Below are positions 17,838 to 26,643 of a stretch of 64,000 nucleotides of DNA, in pieces. Every line of letters begins with the position of its first letter. The first letter of the stretch is position 1. The notes beneath the pieces are model-generated. The model was not told where the DNA came from, made no database searches, and saw only the letters and a list, made by a program, of their open reading frames with translations. The stretch is from NCBI RefSeq assembly GCF_018502625.1, contig NZ_CP075566.1, positions 2,900,001-2,964,000 of the forward strand, given 5' to 3'. This stretch comes from Pseudomonas hormoni. Lineage in GTDB: Bacteria; Pseudomonadota; Gammaproteobacteria; Pseudomonadales; Pseudomonadaceae. The translations under genes and the position numbers were made by a program.

Positions 17838-18485
17838 TCAGGCCGGTAGCGGTTTGCCGGCGATTTTCCTGGCTCTGGCAGGCGTGACGCCCAGAGCCTG
17901 GAGAATCATTTCGGCAACCCGCAGATCGTGCTCTGCCACTGCACGCCCTTCGACAACCGAGCGCATTGCTCCGGTTGTGCACGACAGAACGATATCCAGG
18001 GCGACCCCTTCGTCCTCGTAGGCAAACATCCCCGCACGCAACCCCTCACGCAGATCGCCCAGTACATGGTCAGCCAGACGCGAGCGCATTGCCTGGTCGA
18101 AATGGATGATGCGCAGCAGCGCATTCGCCCATTGATGGTCGGCCGCGGCCCGGCACACAAACATGCGCACGCCGATCGAAAGCCGCTGTGCGCCGCAGTG
18201 CACGTCCCTGCTCATGGCGGAAATGGCATCGGAGAACTCGGCGGCCATGGCGATGCCCACCGCCTCCAATACTTCGTCGCGAGTTCGAAAATAGTTGTAG
18301 ATGGTGCCGTTGGATACCGCGGCTTCTGCTGCCACCTCGAGCAATGCGATCTCCCCCACTTCCTTGCGCGCGATAAGGCGCAATGCCGCGTCCACCAGGC
18401 CGCGACGGGTGCGCTCACGCTTCTTGTGACCTCTCGTGAGAGGTTCTGGCGCATCAGCTTCTAAAGGAAGTGTGGGGGAATGCAT
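17838..18485 (-). CDS. TetR family transcriptional regulator
   Basis: A second TetR regulator of 215 residues with HTH RRGLVDAALRLIARKEVGEIALLEVAAEAAVSNGTIYNYF and an all-helical ligand domain. ATG 18485 follows the hydroxylase stop by 2 bp; a TTG at 18491 would overlap it by 4 bp. The two genes are therefore one transcript, with the regulator read second. It is expected to repress the hydroxylase promoter, where two copies of TCAATATTGA occur. An N-terminal stretch of about 20 residues before the HTH is Pro- and Glu-rich. The ligand is unknown. Confidence 0.87.
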   Translation of the reverse strand: MHSPTLPLEADAPEPLTRGHKKRERTRRGLVDAALRLIARKEVGEIALLEVAAEAAVSNGTIYNYFRTRDEVLEAVGIAMAAEFSDAISAMSRDVHCGAQRLSIGVRMFVCRAAADHQWANALLRIIHFDQAMRSRLADHVLGDLREGLRAGMFAYEDEGVALDIVLSCTTGAMRSVVEGRAVAEHDLRVAEMILQALGVTPARARKIAGKPLPA

Positions 18486-18487
18486 GA

Positions 18488-20146
18488 TCAAGCTCGTAAT
18501 CGAATGGGCTCGTTGATGGTAATGGAAACGCTGTCCTCAGTGGCGTCTTCGCTAGCCAGCAGTTTCCTGCAGTCTCGAAGAAGGCTGCCGGCCTCTGAGC
18601 CAGGGGCGTGGTGCATGATGATACGGTCGGGGCGAACCGCGACGAGTGTTCCCTTGGCAGCCAGTGGCAGGATCTCATGGTTCATGTCTTCGATGAAGTC
18701 ACAGCTGCCGCCGGAGCGTTGGCCACGTGCTCTGATCTCTAAAAAGTGGCCGCCCAGTTTTTCCCAGGAAACGATCTGCTCAGGGGTGAGCAGTGACAAC
18801 GGGTCCACACCGAATCCAACCAGGGTCAGGCTATCTCCCAGAGCATCGTCGCTCAGTTTGATCTGCTTGTGCAGGTTGCGCGTCCAGGCCTGGGAAAACA
18901 GGCTGCCACGTACCAGCTTGTCGCCCCGGCGATGCTGCACGAACAAGCCGTGTTTGAAGGTGTTCTTCGGCTTGATGTCCAACTGTTCGAAGTACCTCCG
19001 CGTAGTGGGCGTCAACGCCAGCGTGCGCATCAGGCCGTGGACAAAGAAAGCGGCGATCTTGTTCTTGGGCATCACCAGACGGCCCATGAGTTTCGCCAGC
19101 TTGATCATCGCCCGGGCATGGGGGCGGCGCTCTACATCATAGGTATCGAGTATCGCTGGCGTGGCATGGCCGCGAAGGACCCAGGCCAGTTTCCAGGCAA
19201 GGTTGGCGCCATCTCGAAGTCCCGCGACGAGGCCCTGCCCGACAAAAGGAGGGGTGATGTGCGCTGCGTCGCCGGCGAGAAAGACGCGCCCCTTGCTGAA
19301 TCTGTTGCAGCACCGCGCGTGGAATCGATACACCGCCTTGCGCTCGATTTCCAGCTCCTGCGGGTTGATCCAAGGCGCGATCAACCGGGCTATGCTTTCC
19401 GGGCTTTCCAACTCTTCCCGGGACTCGCCGGGTTGCAGCATGAACTCCCAACGTTCCCTGCCGCCGGGTGCAGGCATGTGCGGCGTCGGGCGGCGCGGAT
19501 TACAGAGAAACTCAACGTGATCAATCGCTGACTGATGCCGGTTCTTAACATCGACAATCAGCCAATCCTCCGCATAGGTCTGCCCTTCGAATTCCTCGCC
19601 AATCAGCCCTCTGACCCTGGAGCTGGCGCCATCCGCTCCGATCAGGTACTGGGCGCGAATGGAATGCGACTGCCCATTCTCATCCCGTACGGAAGCGAAG
19701 ACGCCGTCTGACACCTCAACCAGGCTTTCCAGCTCGAAGCCACCCAGGCTGGTGACGGTTTTAAGCCGGGAAACCTGGCCGCGCATCGCGCGTTCGAGGT
19801 CGGGTTGATAGAACGTCACGAGTTTCGGATGGCCGTCGACGCACCCTTCGGTATTGGCTCGACCGAACTGCCCGAGTACCGGGGAGTGCATCTTCACTTC
19901 AGGAATAACGATCTTCTCGAAAGCGTCTTCCGACAAACCGGCTTGTTGCAGGATGCGCAGCGCCTCGTTGTCCAGAGCAATGGCACGCGGCATCAGGACG
20001 ACGTCATGGACCTTGTCCAGTACCAGGGTCGTGACCCCATAGCGGCCCAGGAGCGCCGCGATGGTCGCACCTACCGGACCATAACCGATAACCAGCACGT
20101 CGACGGTGGCGGGAGGCAATTCGCAAACTTTCTTGTTGTTGTTCAT
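18488..20146 (-). CDS. FAD-dependent aromatic hydroxylase, MhpA-like
   Basis: A 552-residue class A flavoprotein monooxygenase. ATG 20146 is chosen because AAGGG lies upstream and the Rossmann fold begins soon after. Motifs: VIGYGPVGATIAALLGRYG (dinucleotide fold), YLIGADGASSRVRGL (DG motif) and GRVFLAGDAAHITPPFVGQG (GD motif), then a C-terminal thioredoxin-like domain. The nearest familiar protein is 3-(3-hydroxyphenyl)propionate 2-hydroxylase (MhpA). Expected reaction: NAD(P)H-dependent ortho-hydroxylation of a phenol to a catechol, which the VOC dioxygenase could then cleave. It is cotranscribed with the downstream TetR gene. Its exact substrate is not visible. Confidence 0.9.
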   Translation of the reverse strand: MNNNKKVCELPPATVDVLVIGYGPVGATIAALLGRYGVTTLVLDKVHDVVLMPRAIALDNEALRILQQAGLSEDAFEKIVIPEVKMHSPVLGQFGRANTEGCVDGHPKLVTFYQPDLERAMRGQVSRLKTVTSLGGFELESLVEVSDGVFASVRDENGQSHSIRAQYLIGADGASSRVRGLIGEEFEGQTYAEDWLIVDVKNRHQSAIDHVEFLCNPRRPTPHMPAPGGRERWEFMLQPGESREELESPESIARLIAPWINPQELEIERKAVYRFHARCCNRFSKGRVFLAGDAAHITPPFVGQGLVAGLRDGANLAWKLAWVLRGHATPAILDTYDVERRPHARAMIKLAKLMGRLVMPKNKIAAFFVHGLMRTLALTPTTRRYFEQLDIKPKNTFKHGLFVQHRRGDKLVRGSLFSQAWTRNLHKQIKLSDDALGDSLTLVGFGVDPLSLLTPEQIVSWEKLGGHFLEIRARGQRSGGSCDFIEDMNHEILPLAAKGTLVAVRPDRIIMHHAPGSEAGSLLRDCRKLLASEDATEDSVSITINEPIRLRA

Positions 20147-20212
20147 CTCGAGCCCTTGTTGTGATTGAAGTCGTGAGACGCGAGGTCTCATCGTCAGGCT
20201 AGGTCAAGGTAT

Positions 20213-20240
20213 TCAATATTGAGAGATATTTCAATATTGA
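20213..20240. promoter_or_regulatory. tandem palindromic operator upstream of the hydroxylase
   Basis: TCAATATTGA, itself a perfect palindrome, occurs at 20213-20222 and again at 20231-20240, centres 18 bp apart and thus on the same face of the helix roughly two turns away. It lies 67-94 bp upstream of the hydroxylase start. The cotranscribed TetR protein is the likely binder. Confidence 0.6.
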
Positions 20241-20531
20241 TGTTTTTGTCATTATTTTTTGGGATCATGCTCCAGCCGCGATGGGGACAAGGGGCGAGCC
20301 GAATTGCGCGGCGTGAAACGAGTTTGCGCGTGTGCCAGTTTCCGACCGGCGACGCTTGGCTTCAGCGTCGATCAGCGGTGTCATTGGAGCATTGGCTCAC
20401 GACTACCGAGGCTGGAGAGCCGTTGATTCAAAAGGCTGGTCGACAGGGAAGTCAGGCACACCGATTTTCAGTATCGAACCCCTGTGAAGCTTCGCAGCGC
20501 ACAACCCTGTTTTAGTCTTTAGGAATCAACC
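20241..20531. other. intergenic region before the AAA regulator
   Basis: No convincing gene or remnant was recognised here. A 98-codon frame at 20219-20515 has no ribosome site or recognisable motif. The region separates the catabolic cluster from the efflux cluster and should hold the promoter of the regulator gene at 20532. Confidence 0.4.
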
Positions 20532-23423
20532 GTGGCACGTCCGCAGCTCCATCCGAACCCAGTCTTGCTCTGCTTCTTCGAATTCGAGCTCGACGAGTCC
20601 AACGCCTGCTTGGTGCGTAATGGGGAAGCCGTTGCAGTGGCACCAACGCCTTTTACGTTGTTATGCGTGCTGGCACGCCAGCCAGGGTCGCTGGTGACCA
20701 AGGATGCCTTGCTTGATGCCGTGTGGGGGCATCGGTTCGTCAGCGATTCGGTCCTGAAAACGGCCATCAGCGATCTGCGCAAGGTGCTGGGCGACGACCC
20801 CAGGCATCCTCGTTTCATCGAGACGGTGTCGCGACGCGGCTATCGTTTCATCGCCCCACCCTCCTCCGCACTTTCGATGCCGCCTGCATCTGCGCCGGTT
20901 ACAGCTGTCGCCACACCCTCGTCACCGTCATTCATCGGTCGCACTGACGAGGTCGCGAAGCTGCAAAGGGCCTGGGAGCGGGCGAATGGCGGCCAGCGCG
21001 CGGTGGTCTGGCTCGCCGGAGAGCCGGGGATCGGCAAGACCACGTTGATCGAACATTTCCTCACTGGCCTTGGCGACATCGCCTGCGCACGCGGTCATTG
21101 CGTGGAGCACTACGGCGCCGGCGAGCCGTATCTGCCAGTGCTGGAGGCGTTAGCCGATCTGTGCCGCAGCGACCCGACTCTGCCGGCGCTGCTGCGCGAT
21201 GTAGCGCCGACCTGGTTACTGCAACTCCCGTGGTTGAGTACCGCGCAGGAGAAAGACGCGTTGCGGCGCGAGCTTGCGGGCGTCGGTCCGGATCGCATGC
21301 TGAGGGAAATGGGCGAATTGCTCGACCGCTACACAGAGCAGCGCCCGCTGATGCTGGTGACCGAAGACCTGCACTGGAGCGATCGGGCGACGGTCCAGCT
21401 CATCAACTATGTGGCACGGCGACGTGGCCGCACGCGGTTGATGTGGCTGTCGAGCTTCCGCCTCGCCGAGGTGGTTGCGCTCGATCATCCCCTCAGCTCG
21501 TTGCGCCACGAACTGCGCCTGCAACGTTTGTGCGAGGAAGTGGTGCTCGACCCATTCTCGGAAACCGAGGTCGCTGACTATGTTGCGTTGCGTTCGACCT
21601 CGCTGGCACGTGATGAAACCTTCGTACGCGCCCTGCACGAGCGCACTGACGGTGTGCCGTTGTTCGTTTCATCAATCACCAGTGAAGTGATGGACCCAAA
21701 GGACGACAAAGCCACCATCGAGGCTCGACTTGCGGATCTGGCGGTTCCCGAAAACCTCGCAGCCATCATTGATCACTACATCGCCAGGCTGGGTCCGGAG
21801 CAACGTACCCTCCTCTCGGCCGCAGCGGTGTGCGGGGTTGAATTCCGCATCGAGACGGTTTCGCTGGCCCTCGAGCGCGACCTCGCTTCGGTGGCCCACA
21901 CCTGTGAAGAACTGATACGCGAACAGGTATGGCTCATACGATCACGGGCCACAGAAGTTGAAGAGACGCTAGAGCCACCCCACTCTTTCCGACATGCTCT
22001 CTTCCGCCAGGTGCTGTACGACCGCACGCCTCGCTCATTGCGCACCCAACTCCATCGCCACGTCGGCGCTGCCCTCGAACGCGAGCGCACGACCGGCGTG
22101 CCGGTTGCTGCCTCGGAGCTGGCGATGCACTTCGACCGCGCTCGGCAGCCGATGATTGCGCTGCATTACTACGCCGAGGCCGCGGAAGCCGCGCTGCTGC
22201 ACTTCAGCCCGGACTTGTGCATTAGCCTCACTGAGCGCGCCTTGGTCCTGTTGATGCAGGCTCACGAAGGAACGGAGCGCAATGCGCTCGAAATTACCCT
22301 GGCTACGCTGCAAGGGGTTTCGGCTTTCCACATGTTCGGTGTCGGCAGCGAAGCAAAAAGCGCCTTCGAACGTGCATACAGGCTGCTGGCGGATGTACCC
22401 GAGCACCCCATGCGTGGTCGCCTGCTGCATGGATTCGGCTATTTGCTTGGTCTGCGCGGCGACTATGCGTTGGCGCTCGAAGTGGCGGAGCGGGCCGAAG
22501 CCCTCTCCTGCGACGCAAATGATCAAGAGCTCATGCTGGCGGCGTGCATCGTCCAGGGCGAGGTGCATCACCTCCAGGGACGCACGAAAACGACTCGCCG
22601 CTGGCTCGAACGCGCCCTCGCGATCGCTGAACCGCTGGACATCGGGACGAACGAGGTTTTTGCGGCTGATCCTCAGGTCATGCTGCACGGCATGCTGGCT
22701 ATAGAACTCGTGCGTTCTGGTCTGGTTGAGCAAGCCCGAGCCCACATGCAGCAGGCGCGGGCACGCGCGCAGGCGCTGCGCCAACCCATGACCTGGCTGG
22801 TCGCCGCCTGGCTGGAGGTGTTGATCGAGGTGCGGATGGGAAACCACATGCGTGTGGCTGCGCTGGCTGACGACATGCAGAAGTTGGTCGATGAGTATTC
22901 ACTCGCACTGGGGCGTACGGCTTGCCGCTGGTGGCGCGGCTGGGCCGACGCGCGCAACGGTGCACCGCGCGACGGCTACCGTCGCATCCGCGAGGCCTAT
23001 GAAGAACACACCGGGCTTGGAATGCGCTCCGGTGCCAGCGAAGTGCTCGGCTACGCCACCGAGGCGCTGCTGCTCGCAGGTGATTGCAACGCAGCGCAAG
23101 TCGAGCTGCAGGAAGCATTTCGGGTGGGCGAGGAACTGGGCGAGCGCGTCTACCTGCCGCAGCTATTGCTGCTGGAGGCAGCGATCTCGCGAGCACAGGG
23201 TCAGCCCGACGCCTGCATCGCTGCGGTGCGACGCGCGGTTGAAGAAGCTCGCGCCCAGGAAGCACCGTGGCTGGAGCTGCAAGCGCTGGTCGAACTGTGC
23301 GAGCACTTTGACGCTACGGCCGAGGACCAACAGGCATTGGCCACGCTGATTGACCAGTCGTCCGAAGCTGCCGGAACCGAGCTGGCGAAACGTGCGCGCT
23401 CGCTGCTTCACGCTGCGACTTGA
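20532..23423 (+). CDS. OmpR-type HTH / AAA ATPase / TPR transcriptional regulator
   Basis: A large 963-residue regulator. Residues 10-105 form an OmpR/PhoB winged helix (RNGEAVAVAPTPFTLLCVLARQPGSLVTKDALLDAVWG ... SRRGYRF). A Pro/Ala linker leads to a STAND-like NTPase with Walker A GEPGIGKTT (about residue 160) and Walker B LMLVTEDLHWSD. The C-terminal half is helical TPR-like repeats (ALHYYAEAAEAALLH, ALEVAERAEAL and others). The plan recalls MalT-type signal-sensing ATPases but with the DNA-binding domain at the N-terminus. It sits just upstream of, and parallel to, an RND efflux set, so it probably activates that operon when it binds an effector (inferred). Confidence 0.87.
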   Translation: MARPQLHPNPVLLCFFEFELDESNACLVRNGEAVAVAPTPFTLLCVLARQPGSLVTKDALLDAVWGHRFVSDSVLKTAISDLRKVLGDDPRHPRFIETVSRRGYRFIAPPSSALSMPPASAPVTAVATPSSPSFIGRTDEVAKLQRAWERANGGQRAVVWLAGEPGIGKTTLIEHFLTGLGDIACARGHCVEHYGAGEPYLPVLEALADLCRSDPTLPALLRDVAPTWLLQLPWLSTAQEKDALRRELAGVGPDRMLREMGELLDRYTEQRPLMLVTEDLHWSDRATVQLINYVARRRGRTRLMWLSSFRLAEVVALDHPLSSLRHELRLQRLCEEVVLDPFSETEVADYVALRSTSLARDETFVRALHERTDGVPLFVSSITSEVMDPKDDKATIEARLADLAVPENLAAIIDHYIARLGPEQRTLLSAAAVCGVEFRIETVSLALERDLASVAHTCEELIREQVWLIRSRATEVEETLEPPHSFRHALFRQVLYDRTPRSLRTQLHRHVGAALERERTTGVPVAASELAMHFDRARQPMIALHYYAEAAEAALLHFSPDLCISLTERALVLLMQAHEGTERNALEITLATLQGVSAFHMFGVGSEAKSAFERAYRLLADVPEHPMRGRLLHGFGYLLGLRGDYALALEVAERAEALSCDANDQELMLAACIVQGEVHHLQGRTKTTRRWLERALAIAEPLDIGTNEVFAADPQVMLHGMLAIELVRSGLVEQARAHMQQARARAQALRQPMTWLVAAWLEVLIEVRMGNHMRVAALADDMQKLVDEYSLALGRTACRWWRGWADARNGAPRDGYRRIREAYEEHTGLGMRSGASEVLGYATEALLLAGDCNAAQVELQEAFRVGEELGERVYLPQLLLLEAAISRAQGQPDACIAAVRRAVEEARAQEAPWLELQALVELCEHFDATAEDQQALATLIDQSSEAAGTELAKRARSLLHAAT

Positions 23424-23442
23424 AGAGTTAAGGTCGAAAACT

Positions 23443-23538
23443 TGTGGGAGCGAGACCGGCTTGCCGGCGATGACGGCGGTACATTCAGCATCAATATTGG
23501 CTGACCCGCCGCTATCGCGAGCACGCCCGCTCCCACAG
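23443..23538. repeat. inverted REP pair (REPIN)
   Basis: GTGGGAGCGAGACCGGCTTG at the left is matched by an inverted copy ending in CGCCCGCTCCCAC at the right. This is the typical Pseudomonas arrangement of two facing REP hairpins, here in the gap after the regulator gene. Confidence 0.75.
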
Positions 23539-23654
23539 GGGCTGCGGTGTTCAAGGCCTTAACCTGTCCCGACCGAAGTCTGACCTTTCGCTTACGACTC
23601 GCCCCAGGGGGACGATTACGCTGTCGTCGAACTTTCTCGATCCCCTGGTCTTCC

Positions 23655-23870
23655 ATGAGCCTGAACCCCGAATCCAAATACCCGAGCCGCCGCTCTTACG
23701 TAGTGAAGCTGCGCAGCGACGCCGCGCCGGGGGCCCTGGTGGGCCGCCTCGAAAACCTGGTCACCGGACGTCAGCGCGAGTTTTCCTGCGCCGAAGAGCT
23801 GCTGGAGTCGATTGCTTCGGACCTCGCGTTGGCAACCGGCGAGCACACGGCCGATGCCGGCGACGAGTGA
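23655..23870 (+). CDS. small conserved hypothetical protein
   Basis: A 71-residue protein, MSLNPESKYPSRRSYVVKLR at its N-terminus, with no signal or membrane segment. A basic N-terminal part is followed by GALVGRLENLVTGRQREF and an acidic helix CAEELLESIASDLA. Proteins of this look are often found beside ATPase-type regulators, but I cannot assign a function. It lies between the regulator and the efflux genes on the same strand, 28 bp before the first possible start of the outer membrane factor. It may be the first gene of that operon. Confidence 0.6.
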   Translation: MSLNPESKYPSRRSYVVKLRSDAAPGALVGRLENLVTGRQREFSCAEELLESIASDLALATGEHTADAGDE

Positions 23871-23987
23871 CGCCTCCACCACCAACGAGCGCTCGATATG
23901 GCGACCGAACGGCGACCCTTCGCTGACGACTTCGCGCACACCGAGCCCTACGCTGATGCCACCTCGAATCTTCACGAGTCCAATCCG

Positions 23988-25502
23988 ATGCCGCGACTTC
24001 AAACTTTCCATCTGTTGACCCGCAACGGGCAGACGCCCCTGCAATATGCCGAACGCGTGGTCAGCATCGTCATGGGGGCAGCGCTCGCCGCGTCTGTTGC
24101 CCTGGTCTTGACAGGTTGCTCCACGGAGGTGCTCACGCCGTCGGTAGACCTGCCGAGCAACTTCTCCGCGAGCACGGCCTCCGAAATGGAACCCGAGGCG
24201 GCATGGTGGGAGGTTTACCACGACCCGGTGCTGACGGATCTGGTGCGCCGAGCAGCGCGCGAGAATCGCGACGTCAAGATTGCCGCCGAGCGCCTGCAAG
24301 CCGCGCGTGCTGGCGAAACGGTCAGCCGTTCATGGCTGTTCCCGAGTGTCGGCGCATCCGCCTCCGGCAGCGATCGCAGCAGCGGTTACAGCTCAGCCAC
24401 GAAACAGGGTTATCCGGACACCAAAACCACCAGTGCGGGCCTGGACGTCTCGTGGGAGCTCGACCTGAGCGGCCGCCTGCGCGCCGGCGCCGCGGCGGCC
24501 GACGCCGATGCGCTGGCTGCGGAGCACAGCATGCGCGGCGTACGCCTTCTGGTGATGAGCGACGTCGTCAGCAACTACTTCACACTGATCGGCGCGCAAC
24601 GCCAGGTCGCGACGCTACGTGCCATCTCGGCGATGCAGGACGAGACGCTGCGTTTGGTCGTTGCGCGCCAGCAGGCGGGGCTGGCATCAGCCTTCGACGT
24701 CGAACGCGCGCAGACCGACGCCTTGTCGGCGCGGGCGCAGATTCCGCCGCTGGAAACGCAGGTGGCTGTGTCGCGCCATCGTATCGCGGTGCTGATTGCC
24801 GACCAGTCCTTCAATACCGCGAACATCCAGACTTCGATCAGCGATGTGACAGTGGTGCCCGAGGCCAAGCCGGGCCAGCCCGCCGAACTGCTGCAACGCC
24901 GACCTGACGTGCTGGCGCTGATGGCGCAACTCGATGCAGCCAATGCGCGCCGCAAGCAGGCAGCGGCCGAGTGGTTTCCGCGGCTGTTCCTCGATGCCTC
25001 CTTCGGCCGCCAGGGCTTGAGCCTGAACGGCGCCGATCTCGGCGTTGCACGCTTCACCAACGTGGCGGGCCTGCTGGCGATGCCGCTCTTTAACGCCGGG
25101 CGCACGCAAGCCATCAACGATGCTGCCGAAAGCGCTCAAAAAGAGGCGTTGCTACGCGCCGAAGACGGCATCGTACGGGCGCTCGAGGATGTGGAGAACG
25201 CCCTCGTCACGCTAACGCAGGAGCGGCGCCGCGCCGGGTCGCTGCAATTGGCCGCCGCGTCCGCCGAGGCTGCGCAGAACCGCGCCCAATCGCTCTATAA
25301 CCGCGGGCAGATCGACCTGTTGCCACTGCTGGATTCGCAGCGGGCGCGCCTGGCGGCACGCCTGAACTCCAATGAAAGCAACACCCGCCTGCTGATCGAT
25401 AGCGTGCAGCTTTATAAGGCACTGGGCGGGGGCTGGCAGGTGTTCGAACAACCCGTCACCCCCACCGCAGCCACCAAAGCCGACCTGCCACCACTTTCTT
25501 AA
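23988..25502 (+). CDS. RND efflux outer membrane lipoprotein (NodT/OprM family)
   Basis: An outer membrane factor of about 504 residues. The start is uncertain: ATG 23898, 23988 and 24072 are all in frame and none has a good ribosome site. I take 23988, which gives a basic N-region before the hydrophobic segment MGAALAASVALVLTGC with its lipobox. Mature-protein motifs include AAWWEVYHDPVLTDLVRRA, LDVSWELDLSGRLRAG and LLQRRPDVLALMAQLDAANA, typical of the NodT family. It is followed by adaptor and pump genes, an unusual order since the channel gene is more often last. It completes a full tripartite pump independent of mexEF-oprN. Confidence 0.87.
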   Translation: MPRLQTFHLLTRNGQTPLQYAERVVSIVMGAALAASVALVLTGCSTEVLTPSVDLPSNFSASTASEMEPEAAWWEVYHDPVLTDLVRRAARENRDVKIAAERLQAARAGETVSRSWLFPSVGASASGSDRSSGYSSATKQGYPDTKTTSAGLDVSWELDLSGRLRAGAAAADADALAAEHSMRGVRLLVMSDVVSNYFTLIGAQRQVATLRAISAMQDETLRLVVARQQAGLASAFDVERAQTDALSARAQIPPLETQVAVSRHRIAVLIADQSFNTANIQTSISDVTVVPEAKPGQPAELLQRRPDVLALMAQLDAANARRKQAAAEWFPRLFLDASFGRQGLSLNGADLGVARFTNVAGLLAMPLFNAGRTQAINDAAESAQKEALLRAEDGIVRALEDVENALVTLTQERRRAGSLQLAAASAEAAQNRAQSLYNRGQIDLLPLLDSQRARLAARLNSNESNTRLLIDSVQLYKALGGGWQVFEQPVTPTAATKADLPPLS

Positions 25503-25530
25503 GAATCTGCCGTTTACTAGAGGAACCGCC

Positions 25531-26643
25531 TTGAAAACCTCCCTTACTGCGGCCGGCGCCCTGGCTGTAGCCGTCATGCTTTGCGCGTGCAGCCCGGATC
25601 AGACTGCCGTGCAGGCACCCCGACCGGTGCGTACCGCTGAAATCAGCTACGACAATGCTCGCGACATCAATCGCTACGTGGGCACCGTGCAATCGCGGCA
25701 CGAAGTCGACCAAGCCTTCCGCGTGGGCGGCAAGATCGCCCTGCGCAAGGTCGAGGTAGGCCAGTTTGTGCGCGAAGGCGACATACTGGCTGTACTTGAT
25801 GACGCCGACTACCGCCTCGCCGAAGAAGCGTCGCGACAACAGTGGACGGTTGCCGCCGAGCAGACGCGCCAGGCCGACTCGGACCGCCAGCGGCTGACCG
25901 CACTGAAGGCTGACGGCTCGGTCAGTGCGGCCGACGCCGAGCGCGCGCAGACCAATGCCCAAACCGCGCATGCGACCGCCGAGGCCGAGGCACGCAAGCT
26001 CGAACTCGCGCGCAACCGGCTCAAGTACACCGTGCTGCGCGCCTCGCGTAGCGGCGTCGTCACGGCTGTGCGCTTTGAGGCCGGGCAGGTCGTGCCGGAG
26101 GGTCAAGCGGTTGTCTCGATCGCGAATCCGGATGAATCCGAGATCGTCATCGACGTGCCCGAGGACCAACTGGCCGTCTTCAAGGACGCGCGTTTCAAGG
26201 CGTCGCTGGCCAGTGCGCCGAGCGAAGCCTTCGCTGTCACGCTGCGCGAGCTATCGCCGCAAGCCGCAGCGCAGACGCGCACCTATCGCGCGCGGCTGAA
26301 GCCGGTCCAGGCGTTGCCGCTGGGCGCCACCGCCACGGTAATGGCCGAGCGAGTCATGACAAGTGTCTCTGTAGCAGCAGTGCCAGCCACTGCGTTGACG
26401 CAGAGCGGCGGTCAACCGGCGCTGTGGGTGGTCACGCCCACGGACAAGGATCCGGTAGGCATCGTCGATCTGGAGCATGTGACCGTTTGGGGCTATCGCA
26501 ACGACGAAGTGCTCGTCTCCGGGCCGCAGGCTGGCGCATTGGTCGTCACCGCCGGCGTCCAGAAGATGACGTCCGGATTGAAGGTCGCGCTCTCCGGTGC
26601 GGCGATCGTTGACGCCAATACCACGCAGCAGGCCGCCCGATGA
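25531..26643 (+). CDS. RND efflux periplasmic adaptor lipoprotein
   Basis: A 370-residue HlyD-family adaptor. MKTSLTAAGALAVAVMLCAC is a lipoprotein signal. Lipoyl half-motifs (ALRKVEVGQFVREGDILAVLD and YTVLRASRSGVVTAVRFEAG) flank a short alpha hairpin. The C-terminal beta-barrel is followed by a membrane-proximal domain (TVWGYRNDEVLVSG). It resembles adaptors of the MexJ/TriA type more than MexE. It starts 28 bp after the channel gene and overlaps the pump gene by 4 bp (ATGA), so it is in one operon. Drug or metabolite specificity is not evident. Confidence 0.9.
   Translation: MKTSLTAAGALAVAVMLCACSPDQTAVQAPRPVRTAEISYDNARDINRYVGTVQSRHEVDQAFRVGGKIALRKVEVGQFVREGDILAVLDDADYRLAEEASRQQWTVAAEQTRQADSDRQRLTALKADGSVSAADAERAQTNAQTAHATAEAEARKLELARNRLKYTVLRASRSGVVTAVRFEAGQVVPEGQAVVSIANPDESEIVIDVPEDQLAVFKDARFKASLASAPSEAFAVTLRELSPQAAAQTRTYRARLKPVQALPLGATATVMAERVMTSVSVAAVPATALTQSGGQPALWVVTPTDKDPVGIVDLEHVTVWGYRNDEVLVSGPQAGALVVTAGVQKMTSGLKVALSGAAIVDANTTQQAAR

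Noticed and set aside
20219..20515. 98-codon plus-strand frame before the AAA regulator
   Set aside because: No ribosome site, no family match and it begins inside the operator palindromes.
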